A DNA stretch of 28,133 bases from Chrysophaeum taylorii (lineage: Eukaryota; Sar; Pelagophyceae; Pelagomonadales; Pelagomonadaceae): the NCBI GenBank assembly GCA_029834535.1, contig JAQMWT010000266.1, positions 1-28,133 on the forward strand, given 5' to 3'. This document shows, one piece after another, positions 1 to 9,880 of this stretch. Positions within the stretch are counted from its first letter, which is position 1; each line of letters opens with the position of its first letter. The position numbers and the translations under genes were made by a program. A model generated the notes under the pieces. The model did no database searches and was not told where the DNA came from. It saw nothing but the letters and a program-made list of their open reading frames with translations.

Positions 1-429
1 CAGTTACGTATTGCTGAATGGTGATGTTGTAAAGATTGGTAGCTCGTTGTTGCGCATCTCGAATGCGATGGTGCCCCTGGCATGGACTTTCTTATCGAAG
101 GGCGCATGCTTCTCATGGAGCTGTCTTGCCGTTAAGAGGTATTTGTTTTTCTTTAGTAGGAGATGATATATCCGCGGATGAAGTGTGAGAGAGGAAGACG
201 CGAGCTATTGAATCAATATGAAAAGGTAGAAGTTCGTGGTTAGAAGTAAGAGTATCACAACATGAGAGTTTTTATTGGAGATGTAGAACATTGTAATGGA
301 ACTGTGGTAATATTAAGGATGTATCTGTTGGGAATATATTTGTGAAGTAGGTTGACCTATAGTTTGGTTAGAGAAGCGTGATCAGGGTCAAACGATGGTG
401 ATAGCGTTAATTTACGCAAGTCATANNCA
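1..429 (-). pseudogene. Protease to integrase start, Copia copy 1
   Basis: On the minus strand around 180-240 the translation reads FHIDSIARVFLSHTSS. This matches the copy 2 segment with DSVA at the same place, a degenerate form of the retropepsin active-site D-S/T-G-A. Downstream (towards position 1) the sequence matches copy 2 up to just before the integrase zinc-binding region, which would lie outside the window. Both copies lack the glycine of the active-site triplet. No continuous reading frame remains, so this is a relic. Confidence 0.5.
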
Positions 430-2442
430 AGCTGACACATATGTTTATAAATTATATGATATGTTCCAGCTGGAATAGCATTTGCGATGATATCACAGCA
501 TAGGTCCGGGGACAAAGACAGAAGAAAATTGATTTGGTATTGAAGTTATTGGCGCGTGCCAATTCGCGAGTTGAGTAGTGTCGGATGCGATCGAGTCGTG
601 GATCGTACACGAGCATATTAGCAAATCCACGAATGGTAGGAGGAGGTGTATATAGAATGAACTTTGGCACCCATCTTCCTATTGCTTGATGTAATAAATC
701 CCAGATATCTGCTTTGGGACAAATGCATGTCACTTAAAGCAAACATTTTATCGACAAATTCGAGACGATTTTCCAGAGGGTAGAAGACAAAAGAATCGTG
801 AAATACAGGAGAAGTATAGGGCACCAGTGCTTGTACTAGACGACGCGTGTCTTGATTTTCATTATTATGATGGTATGCTTGGCAAAGCCAACGAAAACCC
901 GTAACAGGTTCGAGAGAAGCAGTCTTGTCAATTCCGGCATCATGTGTTAGGAAGATATAGGTTTCGCCAAATGCATTTATATGTGCCTGGTATTTAGAAG
1001 AGGTTTTCTTGAATTAGTCAAGAATCCCAGGCGAAAGTTAGAAATGCCTCCATTTCATCTTGACTGGGATGTTCGACTGTTTTATTAGAGTGCAGACGAA
1101 GGAACAGCATAGTTAAGGTTTCAAGCTCAGTCACAGTTAAGCGCACGGACCCTGTGCGACTGAAAATGTTGTAGGTTTTAGGTGTGGACACGAATGGTAT
1201 GTCAGGAAAGACCTTCGTCCAAGGTTCGTCGACTATTAACTTGCGACTGATGGAATTAGCGTGGTCTGCAATGTCCAGAAAGGAAGCGCGCAACGAGGAT
1301 CCATCTTTCTCTGGCTTGATAATCTCCACATAGATAGCATGGAAATCGGTCACATATATCCACCGTATAGTGCATCGTTGAGAAGATGAGATTAGCAACT
1401 CGTATATGGTCTTCATACGATGCGGAGTGTGGTGGTGTCATTTCCATGAAAAGAACGAGCGGCTTTAAAAGCTCAAGTACACTTAGAGCACTTTGGAGCA
1501 AGGAATCATCCATATCGCGCTCGGGTGGAAATGGATCTCCCATTGATTATGTTGCGATTTGTGCATGGTGATGTCAATTCCACTATATCGGTGTAATATC
1601 GTGCACGTTCAACGTCCGATGCTCGATGGAGATATGTCAGAAACTTAGGTAGGGATGGGGAAACTTCGATGGATTTACCAAAACGTCTTCGTAGCATGTG
1701 CGTGATATTGTCGTCGCTCTCAACAAGAACTTTAACGTTGATGTTGACTTGCAAGTCATTAGAAGCGCAAGCCAAGAATGCAGGAGTGGACATCCCCGAG
1801 CAAAGTAGAGTTACTGTAGGTGTTCGTGGGCTATGAGATGAAGTTACTGTATGAAGCAAACGTGTGGTAACCTTGCGTCATACGGTAGGTGGGAAATGCT
1901 TGCGTATGTAAGGCAGCTGCGAATGCATTGACTCCAGGATGGTTTTAAGCCATGGGACGTAAAATACGCGTTCCGTGAGGGTGGAATATAGTTTGAGCAT
2001 TTCGCGTTGTTCATTAAAAGCACATAGTCTGAACTGTAGCGGCCGAAGTTCCATTTTACGCGCTTTTGCTTGTTGCAGCGAATAAATTGGTAGAGTAGGC
2101 AACAGGTTGCTGAGTCTAAACAAAGTAATCTTGACATTATCATCACTTTTACTCTGGATAGATGATTGTCCTTTAAATTCAACTCCATACAGATGTATAC
2201 CAAGTTTAGCTTCTCCCCATTTAGTCATACTGATGATGTGCAGATCGGGATCGTTATGGTCGTTTTGCTTGGGTAGAAAAAGCGCAACGTCTAGCTTTAC
2301 ATATCCCACATTTGGATGCTTTGGGGGAGCGGGAATGACGGTCCTTATAATCATAGCATGCGTGATTCTCTGCGTATCCGTAGCAGTCTGGATAGCAGGC
2401 GACAAGGACTCGGGTAGCTTTACGATGTGGATAGGATCAGCA
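430..2442 (-). pseudogene. Gag-like region of Copia copy 1, broken
   Basis: A chain of minus-strand open segments (2442-1878, about 1859-1506, 1543-1256, 1416-1018, then about 980-620 and 733-452) gives proteins collinear with those of copy 2 at 19010-24200. At least three frame changes separate them. The conserved blocks, such as a segment beginning DPIHIVKLPESL and one containing SFLDIADHANSISRKLIVDE, resemble no domain I can name. They lie upstream of the protease and integrase, so Gag is the positional inference. The region is very long for a Copia Gag. A second unknown ORF upstream of pol is an alternative reading. Confidence 0.5.
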
Positions 2443-2459
2443 CAAGTGCAGGCCAGTAA

Positions 2460-2810
2460 GTTCACCTAGTCCCAATCTCTAACCCCAGCAAGTTCACCTG
2501 TTCCCGTTAAGTTCACCTAGTCCCAATCTCCAACCCCAGTAAGTTCACGTAAGCCCAATCTCTAACCCCAGTAAGTTCGGCGTAAACCCACACCCACTCA
2601 CCCCACTCTCCTTCGAGCTCGTCTCTCACCCCGCCAATCTAAGCTGCTTTGATCCGCACACGCCGCTTTGAGTTTACTCTAAAAGCCCAGTAAGTTCACT
2701 TGGTCCCAGTAAGTTCACCTGGTCACTAAGTCACCTAGTCCCAATCTCTAACCCCAGTAAGTTCACCTGGTTCCAGTGTCACCTGGTCCCAGTAAGTTAA
2801 CTATAGTGCG
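2460..2810. repeat. CCAGTAAGTTCACCTGGT minisatellite block of Helitron A
   Basis: An 18-bp unit CCAGTAAGTTCACCTGGT and variants ending CTAGT recur irregularly, interleaved with CCCAATCTCTAACCCC. A more unique block containing CTTCGAGCTCGTC and CCGCCAATCTAAGCTGCTT sits in the middle. The same arrangement lies next to the helicase 3' end in every Helitron copy in this window, so it is the element's 3' non-coding region. Confidence 0.8.
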
Positions 2811-2814
2811 CGTA

Positions 2815-3404
2815 GACGCCGGGGGGGGCTTATCGGTATTGCGCAGCACGTGTGGGTAGGGTGGAGTCGTCGACCCAGAAGAGATATCCTCGGGGTTGCC
2901 GATCGACAGAGAGCCACGTAGAGCTGGACGTGCAGAAGACGGGCTTGGGCAGGACGCCGACCTCGCGGGGCGTCTGGCCCTGGCTCTTGTGATCGTTTGG
3001 CGTCGGCGGGCCTTAAGGGATACAGGTTGGAGGAGCCTCGGTGACAACGACACGATCGATCATGTATCTGGTACCGTTGCAGTGGCCGTGCGACGGGTCG
3101 AGGTTGCGAAGACTTTGCTCGCGATCAAAGTCAGCATGCCGTTGGTTGTCAGGAGTTCAAAACTCGACTGTAAAGAGCGAGGCGTCGTCTTCCGACCCAA
3201 CCTAGTCGGCCGAAAAGAACTCCGACGCCTCATCTCCGGGAAAAAGGCGGCGGTCATGCGCGCGTTGTCAGCATCGACAACATCGTTTCGACGGGGCGTG
3301 AGAATGGCGCGCTGAAAGAGCCGCCGCGGGTCGTGGAAATAGTTTGCGAGGTCGCCGTAGACGGCTTGGAGGATCAATGCTCTGCCTGGCTCGCGGCCTA
3401 CATG
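2815..3404 (-). pseudogene. PIF1-like (Helitron) helicase C-terminal fragment, copy A
   Basis: The minus-strand peptide from 3377 reads ILQAVYGDLANYFHDP, followed by RAILTPRRNDVVDADN. This matches the conserved Helitron/PIF1 helicase stretch in which RAIL(T/A)P precedes a run like NDxVDxIN. Downstream, in other frames, come remnants of the CNGTR motif and of the end near QLYVALSR. The INKSQGQT segment is damaged here by a small deletion near 2990. Frames change several times. The role in the intact family would be the DNA helicase of rolling-circle transposition. This copy is dead. Confidence 0.7.
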
Positions 3405-4224
3405 ATCCTTACCCTAAATCGAGGGACAAACAACCTCGCCGCATCTACAGTGAGTGATCGCCACGCATTAGGCCGCCTCATGTGCCCTCACCGCCCTCAC
3501 CCCATGTCGCCTCGGGGAACCCCACCCAGGCCGCCCGATCCCAGCAGGACGTCACCCTTCGTCGCACATACGTCCGGCGGCAGCATGCGTACGACCCACG
3601 GGCGGGCCCGTCCTCTCGCCTGCTCCCACGCCTCGGCGATGACCCTGACTAGGTCCCGCGTACTTATCTCCGCCCGTCAGTACATCCTCATACCCCACAA
3701 ACCCACCCACATCCTTCATGCTCCCCACACACACACCCCTCTTAGCAGTCGACATTTAAAGACAAACAGACAGACGAACATCTGTCGATTAGTAGTAAGG
3801 ATCTGTCGATTAGTAGTAAGGACAAGTGCAGGCCAGTAAGTTCACCTAGTCCCAATCTCTAACCCCAGTAAGTTCACCTGGCCCCAGTAAGTTCACCTGG
3901 TCAGTAAGTTCACCTAGTCCCAATCTCTAATCCCAGTAAGTTCACCTGGTCAGTAAGTTCACCTAGTCCAAAACTCTAACCCCAGTAAGTTCGGCGTAAA
4001 CCCACTCGTGCTCACACCATTCTTTCGAGCTCGTCGCTCCTGCCCGCCAATCTAAGCTGCTTGATCCGCACGCGCCGCTAATCTTTGAGTTTACTCTAAA
4101 ACCCCCAGTAAGTTCACCTGGTCCCAGTAAGTTCACCCGGTCACCATATTCACCTAGTCCCAATCTCAAACCCAGTAAGTTCACCTGGTCCCAGCAAGTT
4201 CACCTACAGTGCGTGTAGACGCCG

Positions 4225-4845
4225 GAGGGGGCTTATCGGCATTGCGCAGCACGTGTGGAATAGGGTGGAGTCGTCGACTCGACGTCGTCGAAGAGCATAT
4301 CCTCGGGGTTGCCGATCGACAGAGAGCCACGTAGAGCTGGACGTGACAGAAGACGGGCTTTGAAGAGGACGCCGACCTCGCGGGGCGTCTGGCCCTGGCT
4401 CTTGTTGATCGTTTGGCGTAGGCGGGCCTTAAGGGATACAGGTTGGAGGAGCCTCGGTGACAACGACACGATCAATCATGTATCTGGTACCGTTGCAGTG
4501 GCCGTGCGACGGGTCGAGGTTGCGAAGACATTAAGCTCGCGATCAAAGTCAGCATGCCGTTGGTTGTCAGGGAGTTCAAAACTCGACTTTAAAGAGCGAG
4601 GCGTCGTCTTCCGACCCAACCTAGTCGGCCGAAAAGAACTCCGACGCCTCGTCTCCGGGAAAAAAGGCCGCGGTCATGCGCGCGTTGTCAGCATCGACAA
4701 CACCGTTTCGACGGGGCGTGAGAATGGCGCGCTGAAAGAGCCGCCGCGGGTCGTGGAAATAGTCTGCGAGGTCGCCGTAGACGGCTTAGAGGATCAATGT
4801 CTGGCTCGCGGCCTACCTGATCCTTACCCTAAATCGAGGGACAAA
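4225..4845 (-). pseudogene. PIF1-like (Helitron) helicase C-terminal fragment, copy B
   Basis: The minus-strand frame ending near 4233 contains QTINKSQGQTPREVGVL, the near-invariant Helitron/PIF1 motif in which INKSQGQT is followed by a VGV strand. The upstream RAILTPRRND region is present in another frame. Shifts in runs of A and G break the reading frame. Copies A, B, C2, D and E share most of this about 600-bp block at roughly 90-95% identity by eye. Only the last 200 or so residues of the helicase are represented. Confidence 0.75.
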
Positions 4846-4941
4846 CAAACTGCCCGTCAGGCACATCCCTCATACCCCACAAACCCACCCACATCCTACA
4901 TGCTCCCCACACACACCCCCCTCTTAGCAGTCGATATTTAA

Positions 4942-5028
4942 AGACAAACAAACAAACAAACAAACACAGACTGACAGACTGACAGACTGACTGACAGACT
5001 GACAGACTGACTGACTGACTGACTGACT

Positions 5029-5059
<31 letters not shown>

Positions 5060-5224
5060 AGACTGACAGACTGACAGACTGACAGACTGACAGACTGACA
5101 GACTGACTGACAGACTGACAGACTGACAGACTGACAGACTGACAGACTGACAGACTGACAGACTGACAGACTGACAGACTGACAGACTGACTGACTGACT
5201 GACTGACTGACTGACTGACTGACT

Positions 5225-5255
<31 letters not shown>

Positions 5256-5280
5256 AGACTGACTGACTGACTGACTGACT

Positions 5281-5348
<68 letters not shown>

Positions 5349-5349
5349 G
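4942..5349. repeat. AAAC then GACT/GACA tetranucleotide microsatellite
   Basis: About 25 bp of AAAC units is followed by roughly 380 bp made almost entirely of GACT and GACA tetramers in alternating blocks, with one GACG. It lies just inside the 5' terminus of Helitron B. The other Helitron copies carry much shorter GACA/AAAC runs at the same place (about 3750-3780, 17853-17887, 19676-19706, 21739-21762), so the array is part of the element and expanded in this copy. Confidence 0.95.
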
Positions 5350-5366
5350 TCGATTAGTAGTTAGGA

Positions 5367-7605
5367 CAGCGGCAGTTCGGGCGAACGGGAAAGCCAACCC
5401 GGAGAATTGTTCGATGCCCTCTTCCGTCATCCGCGCGGGCCCGAAACCGCCACAGCAATCACAGACGCCCTCTTCCAAGCGTTCGCGGACCCGCGCCGAC
5501 AAAACCCCACGGATGCGGACGGCGACGCGCCCGACCGAAACGGCCATGACGCCGACGGCAGCACGCCCGAGAACGATATCAACCCCGATTCAACGTCGAG
5601 GGCGACGCCGCACTCTCCCCAAGGGGGTACCCGCCGCGGACTCGGCCGCGATGTCGGCAGCGGAATCAGCGAGTCGCCGCCAGTCGAGGAACCCGCCCAG
5701 GAACCGAACACGCCGGAACCGGAAGGATCGGAACAAAAAGCCGAAACCGACAGGGAACCCCCGCGCGAAGCGCGGGAAGAGAGAAGCCTCGAGGAAGTTA
5801 ACGGATCGAAAGCGTCCCGCACGCAGTTCAAAAGCGCCAGATTAAGACCTCCGCGCCGAGTGTCGGGGATGTGGACGACAGTCAAGCGGCTCTGGAACAA
5901 GAAGAGTCCAGAGCGAACCGACCCCCCGGCACGAAACCGAAACAAGACCCCATACGGTGGCGGGGTCACCCCTCTCCAAAACGAAGAGAACGCAATCGAT
6001 AAAGAGCCCGAGCCACCCGAAGAACGAAAAGAGCCTCGGAAAGACGAAGAACGAAGATTTCCCGACTTCCCGGCTCGAGAGCGCGAAGAAAGAGGCCGTC
6101 AGTTGCAGCGGAGAATCCAAGAGCTACCCGCCGATCCGCGAACGAGCCGACAGAGCTGGTGGTCGAGAGCCCGCCGATTCTTCGCGGGACGCGCGCACGT
6201 ATCGATGCCGATGGCAGGGACGGAGGACGAAGGCATGTGCATGCACTCCTCTTTCGCCTCCATCAACGCCGAAACGATCGACAGAGACCTGCGCGTCCTT
6301 AACTGCTTGGAAGCCGGTAGCCTGACGTTCATGCCCATCCATATATTCAATAAGCCGGGCGACTCATCGTATGCCACGGTGATCGGTGTGGACGGAATGG
6401 CCGACGTCACCTACATCTGTCGCGACCTCGCACGCCTACTGAGAAAGCGAGGGATGTTGCTGGATAGCGGCGAGCTGCCTTTCGAGCGAACGCTCTTCGG
6501 ATCGGGAAAGAACACGACCTCGATTTCGGAGTGGATCGCCCTGCGAGTATCCGTTTCGGACGAAATGGCCGTACCGGTAGTCGCAATCGTGGCAGACACC
6601 AACAAACAGTTTCTGCTGGGAGCCCGCGACATTCGAGCCTTGGGCGCTGTCGTGGATTATCCCCGAGACCGAATTTCCTTCTCGCGAACCCAAACAGTCT
6701 TCCAGATGATGAAGCTCCCGTACGCTGGGGAAATCGTTCGGTCACCCGCCATTCGTTATCGGGCAGCGTACGAAAGACACCCTGTCGTAGCGCCGATTTA
6801 CAGTTTTCGAGGGCAAGCGAGGACGCAGAGTCGGAGTCAAGGTGGCAAGAGAGCTCTGCCACCACAGCTCACTGAGAAGGATCTCCTCTCGCCGCCTCCT
6901 CAGCGAGCTTCGGCCGCCGTAACCTTGGCCGAGGACCCGTCTATGCCGAGGAACGACCCGAAAACGTCGGCGCCCGAGATCCGAGCGTTCGCAACCGGCT
7001 CCCGGCGCATCGACCCCGGTCGAACCCACAACATCCCGGTCAAGCTGAGTCAAGCGCAGAAGCCCGGAGAAGCCTTCGTCGCCACGGCGCCAAGCGTGGA
7101 GCACCTCGGCATCGTAGCCGGAACCTGCTCGACGTGTGACCGCTCCGACCCGACCGCGGCCGCAGTGGCCGTGTCGTCGAAGGGTGACACGCCGATATCG
7201 ATAATCCCAGGTCGTGAGCTCGCACGGGGGGAAATCGTCAACTGCCAAGAAGAAGTTCAGGTGACAACCCCATTGCCAAGCGCCGACCCTGGAAACGCGC
7301 ACGAGAACGAGCCCGACGGCACGGCACCCTTCACGGTCCCGGTCACCAGTTACCCAACTCCAGATCCCGGAGAACCAGACGGCCAAGCATTTCGAACGTC
7401 TTCGATCGAGCCGCGTCTGCAAGCCCCGAAGGCGCAGTCGCAAGAGCCGCTGAAATCCCGGGCCGCCGAACAAGCGATCCTCGACAAACACCAGGCACTC
7501 TCCTGGATCCCTCCGAGCGTGACTCCCGTCGTGATGTTCTTCGGCGGGATGGGCGGGTACACAGGGCATCTACCGGAGCAACGAATGGTTCGGAGCCGCG
7601 TATAA
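5367..7605 (+). pseudogene. Gag-like and retropepsin part of Gypsy polyprotein
   Basis: One open frame runs from the Helitron junction (in-frame stop at 5362, inside the Helitron) to a stop at 7605. No natural start is left. The first ~250 codons are charged and low in complexity (rich in E, R, P), as in a Gag tail. The segment around 6391-6414 reads VDGMADVTYI and stands where the retropepsin D-S/T-G-A active site belongs. About 73 codons later FLLGARDIRALGAVVDY matches the C-terminal retropepsin signature. A linker with IDPGRTHNIPV and ISIIPGRELARGEIV follows, like the beta-rich region often found between Gypsy protease and RT. The last in-frame residues (from 7531) begin the methyltransferase, and the frame then breaks at about 7567. 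Confidence 0.75.
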
Positions 7606-8370
7606 AGTCGAGCTCGTCATTGACGCATCCGACACCGCCAAAGAAGTTCATGAGAGAAACTTCCCAGGGGTACCTGTCGTCCAGCACACCCTCGGCGGTC
7701 GGTACGACATGGTCTTATCTCTGGTCAAAGGTTACCTGCATGAAAGCCTAAGGCCAACCGCACTTTTCGTCGGCACGCCACCATGCGCAGACTCCGCCTG
7801 GTGCAACCTTACGGCCCGCGACGCCCGGAGAGGGGTCTCTGCGGCCAACTGGACTATCAAGCTTCTCCAGCTCACCGGAGTCGGACGCTGGATCATCGCG
7901 CAGGAGCTCTCCATCCGATCGAAAATCACGCTGCGGTAAGGTTTCGGGACCGTCGTCGATCTATGGACGACGACGACGGACCTCATGAGTACCCGTCGGC
8001 GCACGATCATCACGAGTTGGCCTCGTCAGCTCATCCGACGTCCCAAAACGTGCGGCACCATCCAGGATACCTTCGCCGCCAAACTCGGATTCGACCCTTC
8101 GCAGCCTCTCATCCAGCGCAACAACTTGGATGCACGCGAGATGCCACGGCACCGATATACACCATCACGCGGAACGGAGTGCGAGCAGGACCCGCGCCTT
8201 CGGACACCAAAGCGCTCAAACTAGAGATGCTCGCGGAGGCTCTCACGATGCCGCGCGATCTCGCATGGGGTAAACTCACAGTCACGGACCGAATGAAGCA
8301 TCTAGCAGCCAGGATACCCCCGTCCGCCATGGCGTACATAGCCCTCGACGCCCACAACGCGTTGCCGCCC
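7531..8370 (+). pseudogene. Cytosine-C5 DNA methyltransferase domain in retroelement Pol
   Basis: Motifs of C5 methyltransferases appear in order. FFGGMGGYTG (7540-7566) matches the SAM-binding motif I. VELVID then HERNFPGVPV (about 7607-7680) matches motifs II-III. VGTPPCADS (7769-7795) is motif IV, with the catalytic Cys codon at 7784. QEL near 7900 lies where ENV (motif VI) is expected, keeping only the Glu. STRRRTIIT (7988-8014) matches motif VIII. PIYTITRNG (8152-8178) and RIPPSAMAYI (about 8311-8340) match the conserved C-terminal part (motifs IX-X). The frame shifts at about 7567 and again at about 8130-8142, and a TAA interrupts at 7937. The intact enzyme would methylate cytosine C5 in DNA using SAM. 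About 280 residues and a tiny target-recognition region make it small. Confidence 0.8.
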
Positions 8371-9333
8371 ACGCTCCGTAATATCGGAATCGCGCGCCCG
8401 AACGTAGTCACACCAACCGACGAACCTTCCGAAACATACATCATCGAGCGCGCCCCCTCCGACCACACCCGCACCGGAGTCACCGCACCCGAGCCTCGGA
8501 GCGCCCTCGTGAACGCTTCGACTCGCGCAATCCAGTGGGTGCCCAACCGCGACCTCCAGGACAAAGCGCAATGGCAACCGTCGGATCTTCCCTTGACCCC
8601 TCCGAAGCCCGCCGCATCGGGGACGATGCACTCATCTTCCCAAGGGGGTGTACCCGCGCGAGCAAAAACGACGCGACCTCGAAAGGCGAACCGAGGAGGG
8701 ACGAAAAACCAACCAAGAAACCAACAGGCGACAAGACCATCTCGCCCTTCCGGTTCAAGTATGAGGAACGGTTTGACGTGCCATGGAAAAACGCACCAAG
8801 GGACAAAGACGGCTCCCCGCCACCACAACATCCCCGCCGTCTGAAAGGGAACGAGGCCATGATCGTCAAGAACCCCACAAAGGAAGAAGTGGACAAGGTA
8901 GTCGACGAGCTAGGCATCCCGACCAACACGCACTTGGACGAGGATGCCAAGCTCATGCTGGCGCACTGCTTTCGATACTCTTGGACCTTCTTCGATCCCA
9001 TTATGAGGCCCGGAGACCCTCGACCGGTGTCCCTCCGATTCAAAGACACGAACCAAAAGCCCATCGAGACGTCGCCGTACCGCCGCTCCAGCCAAGATCG
9101 AATATCTTCGCAAGCAGATTGCCGAATGGCGCCGAGATGGACTCGTAAGACCCGCCAACTACCCTCGGGAGTTCCCTATCTTGATGCTTCCGAAGAAAGG
9201 GGCAAAGCTCGGGACATCTAACGCTCTCCGCGCGGCCGTCGACTTACGTCCGCTCAACGACCAGTTGGTTGAAGACAGAGGGCCGAACGCGCCGCAAGAG
9301 GACGCCATAGCGCTCCGGGCCGGCCGAAAGTAC
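8371..9333 (+). pseudogene. Linker and N-terminal reverse transcriptase of Gypsy Pol
   Basis: After a basic, proline-rich linker the frame moves (about 8590-8640) to one containing HLDEDAKLMLAHCFRYSW and VSLRFKDTNQKPIETSPYRR. This is the usual lead-in to Gypsy RT, where an acidic loop and a Pro-Ile precede YR. A further shift near 9093 leads to IEYLRKQIAEWRRDGLVRPA, LPKKG and RAAVDLRPLN, which matches the RT start in which a DxRxLN motif closes the first block. EDAIALRAGRKY follows as the next strand, and then the sequence jumps to integrase. The catalytic YxDD block, RNase H and the integrase core are absent. Confidence 0.8.
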
Positions 9334-9880
9334 AGGACGCCGATACCATACCACGCCCAAGCGAACCCCGCGGAGCAAGTCAACTGAGCAGCATCACCGA
9401 CTGGCCGGCCTTCGTCCGGTACGTGTCGTTTTGCTACAACCGAGAGTTCATCCCCGGTACGCAAATCTCCCCGTTCATGTTGCGCCTGAACCGGCAGCCG
9501 ATGTTGCCCACGGACTACACCTTGTTGGTTCAGCCCGACCCCGTTCTGCCGCGACCCCGATCCGACGCGTTGTTGGAAGTCAAGCAGAACTTCCAGTACT
9601 ACTCGAAAGTAGTTTCCGAAGCACATGATCATGCCAAAAAGACGCAGAAACTCGTTTACGACGCCGAGCACGCTGATGTCGAATACAATGTCAATTCGCG
9701 CGTAGTACCGCACATTCCGCAGTCCCAAAACAAGTTGCGACCGGAGTGGCGAGGCCCCTTCCTCATCACTGAGCGTCTGTCGCCCGTTTCGTACAAGATC
9801 CGATCGGTTTACGGAGCCGCCGAAGAGCGAATCGTGCCTGTCCAACAGATCACCCCAGTGTCGATGCCTCCCACGCTCGA
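9334..9880 (+). pseudogene. Integrase C-terminal part of Gypsy Pol
   Basis: YHAQANPAEQVN (about 9349-9384) matches the Gypsy integrase signature just after the catalytic Glu. After a stop and frame change, DWPAFVRYVSFCYNREF and ISPFMLRLNRQPMLP (9399-9510) match the usual W...YN...SPF block. KLRPEWRGPFLI (about 9732-9767) is the conserved strand of the C-terminal DNA-binding fold. The DDE core upstream is lost through the internal deletion near 9334. The frame from 9387 to 10118 is open. Confidence 0.85.

Larger units (their letters stand above)
1..2442 (-). mobile_element. Decayed Ty1/copia-type element, copy 1 (partial)
   Basis: Read on the minus strand, this stretch is about 95% identical by eye, where I aligned it, to pieces of the plus-strand element at 19010-24590, so it is a second copy in inverted orientation. 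In element order it starts at 2442, inside the Gag-like region, and runs to the protease/integrase zone at the left window edge, where it is cut off. Its upstream part (the equivalent of 17909-19017) is missing because Helitron A abuts it. No LTR is visible. It lacks the Helitrons and the TTAG-tailed retroposon found in copy 2, so it serves as an empty-site reference. Two undetermined bases lie at 426-427. Confidence 0.75.
2443..3822 (-). mobile_element. Helitron fragment A
   Basis: In helicase orientation (minus) the element begins with TCC followed by TTACTACTAATCGACAG, passes a short GACA/AAAC stretch, a helicase C-terminal fragment and a minisatellite block, and ends GGCCTGCACTTG at 2443. 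The next base is T, followed by Copia copy 1 sequence. A unit of 21 bases containing the 5' end is repeated in tandem (3781-3801 and 3802-3822). The 5' end directly abuts the 3' end of fragment B, giving a head-to-tail pair. The Rep domain and most of the helicase are absent, so it cannot be autonomous. Confidence 0.75.
3823..5366 (-). mobile_element. Helitron fragment B
   Basis: This has the same structure as fragment A. In minus orientation it starts TCCTAACTACTAATCGACAG at 5366, continues with a long GACT/GACA microsatellite, an AAAC run, the helicase fragment and the minisatellite 3' region, and ends GCACTTG at 3823. Its 3' end joins the 5' TC of fragment A with no intervening base. Its 5' end truncates the Gypsy polyprotein at 5367. 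A and B together sit between a truncated Copia and a truncated Gypsy, so they mark a breakpoint or insertion site whose original sequence cannot be recovered here. Confidence 0.75.

Noticed and set aside
2460..2810. CRISPR-like array (short repeats with spacers)
   Set aside because: Spacing is irregular, spacers are themselves repeats, and the block recurs at the 3' end of each Helitron copy in a eukaryotic setting.
4924..5547. 207-residue minus-strand ORF rich in SVSQ repeats
   Set aside because: It is a translation of the GACT/GACA microsatellite, not a gene.
6742..7569. 275-residue antisense ORF
   Set aside because: It is a shadow of the GC-rich Gypsy frame on the other strand, with no family resemblance. 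The sense frame holds recognisable motifs.
8109..8831. 240-residue antisense ORF opposite the methyltransferase and RT linker
   Set aside because: The sense strand carries conserved methyltransferase motifs; the antisense product is Arg/Val/Gly-rich noise.
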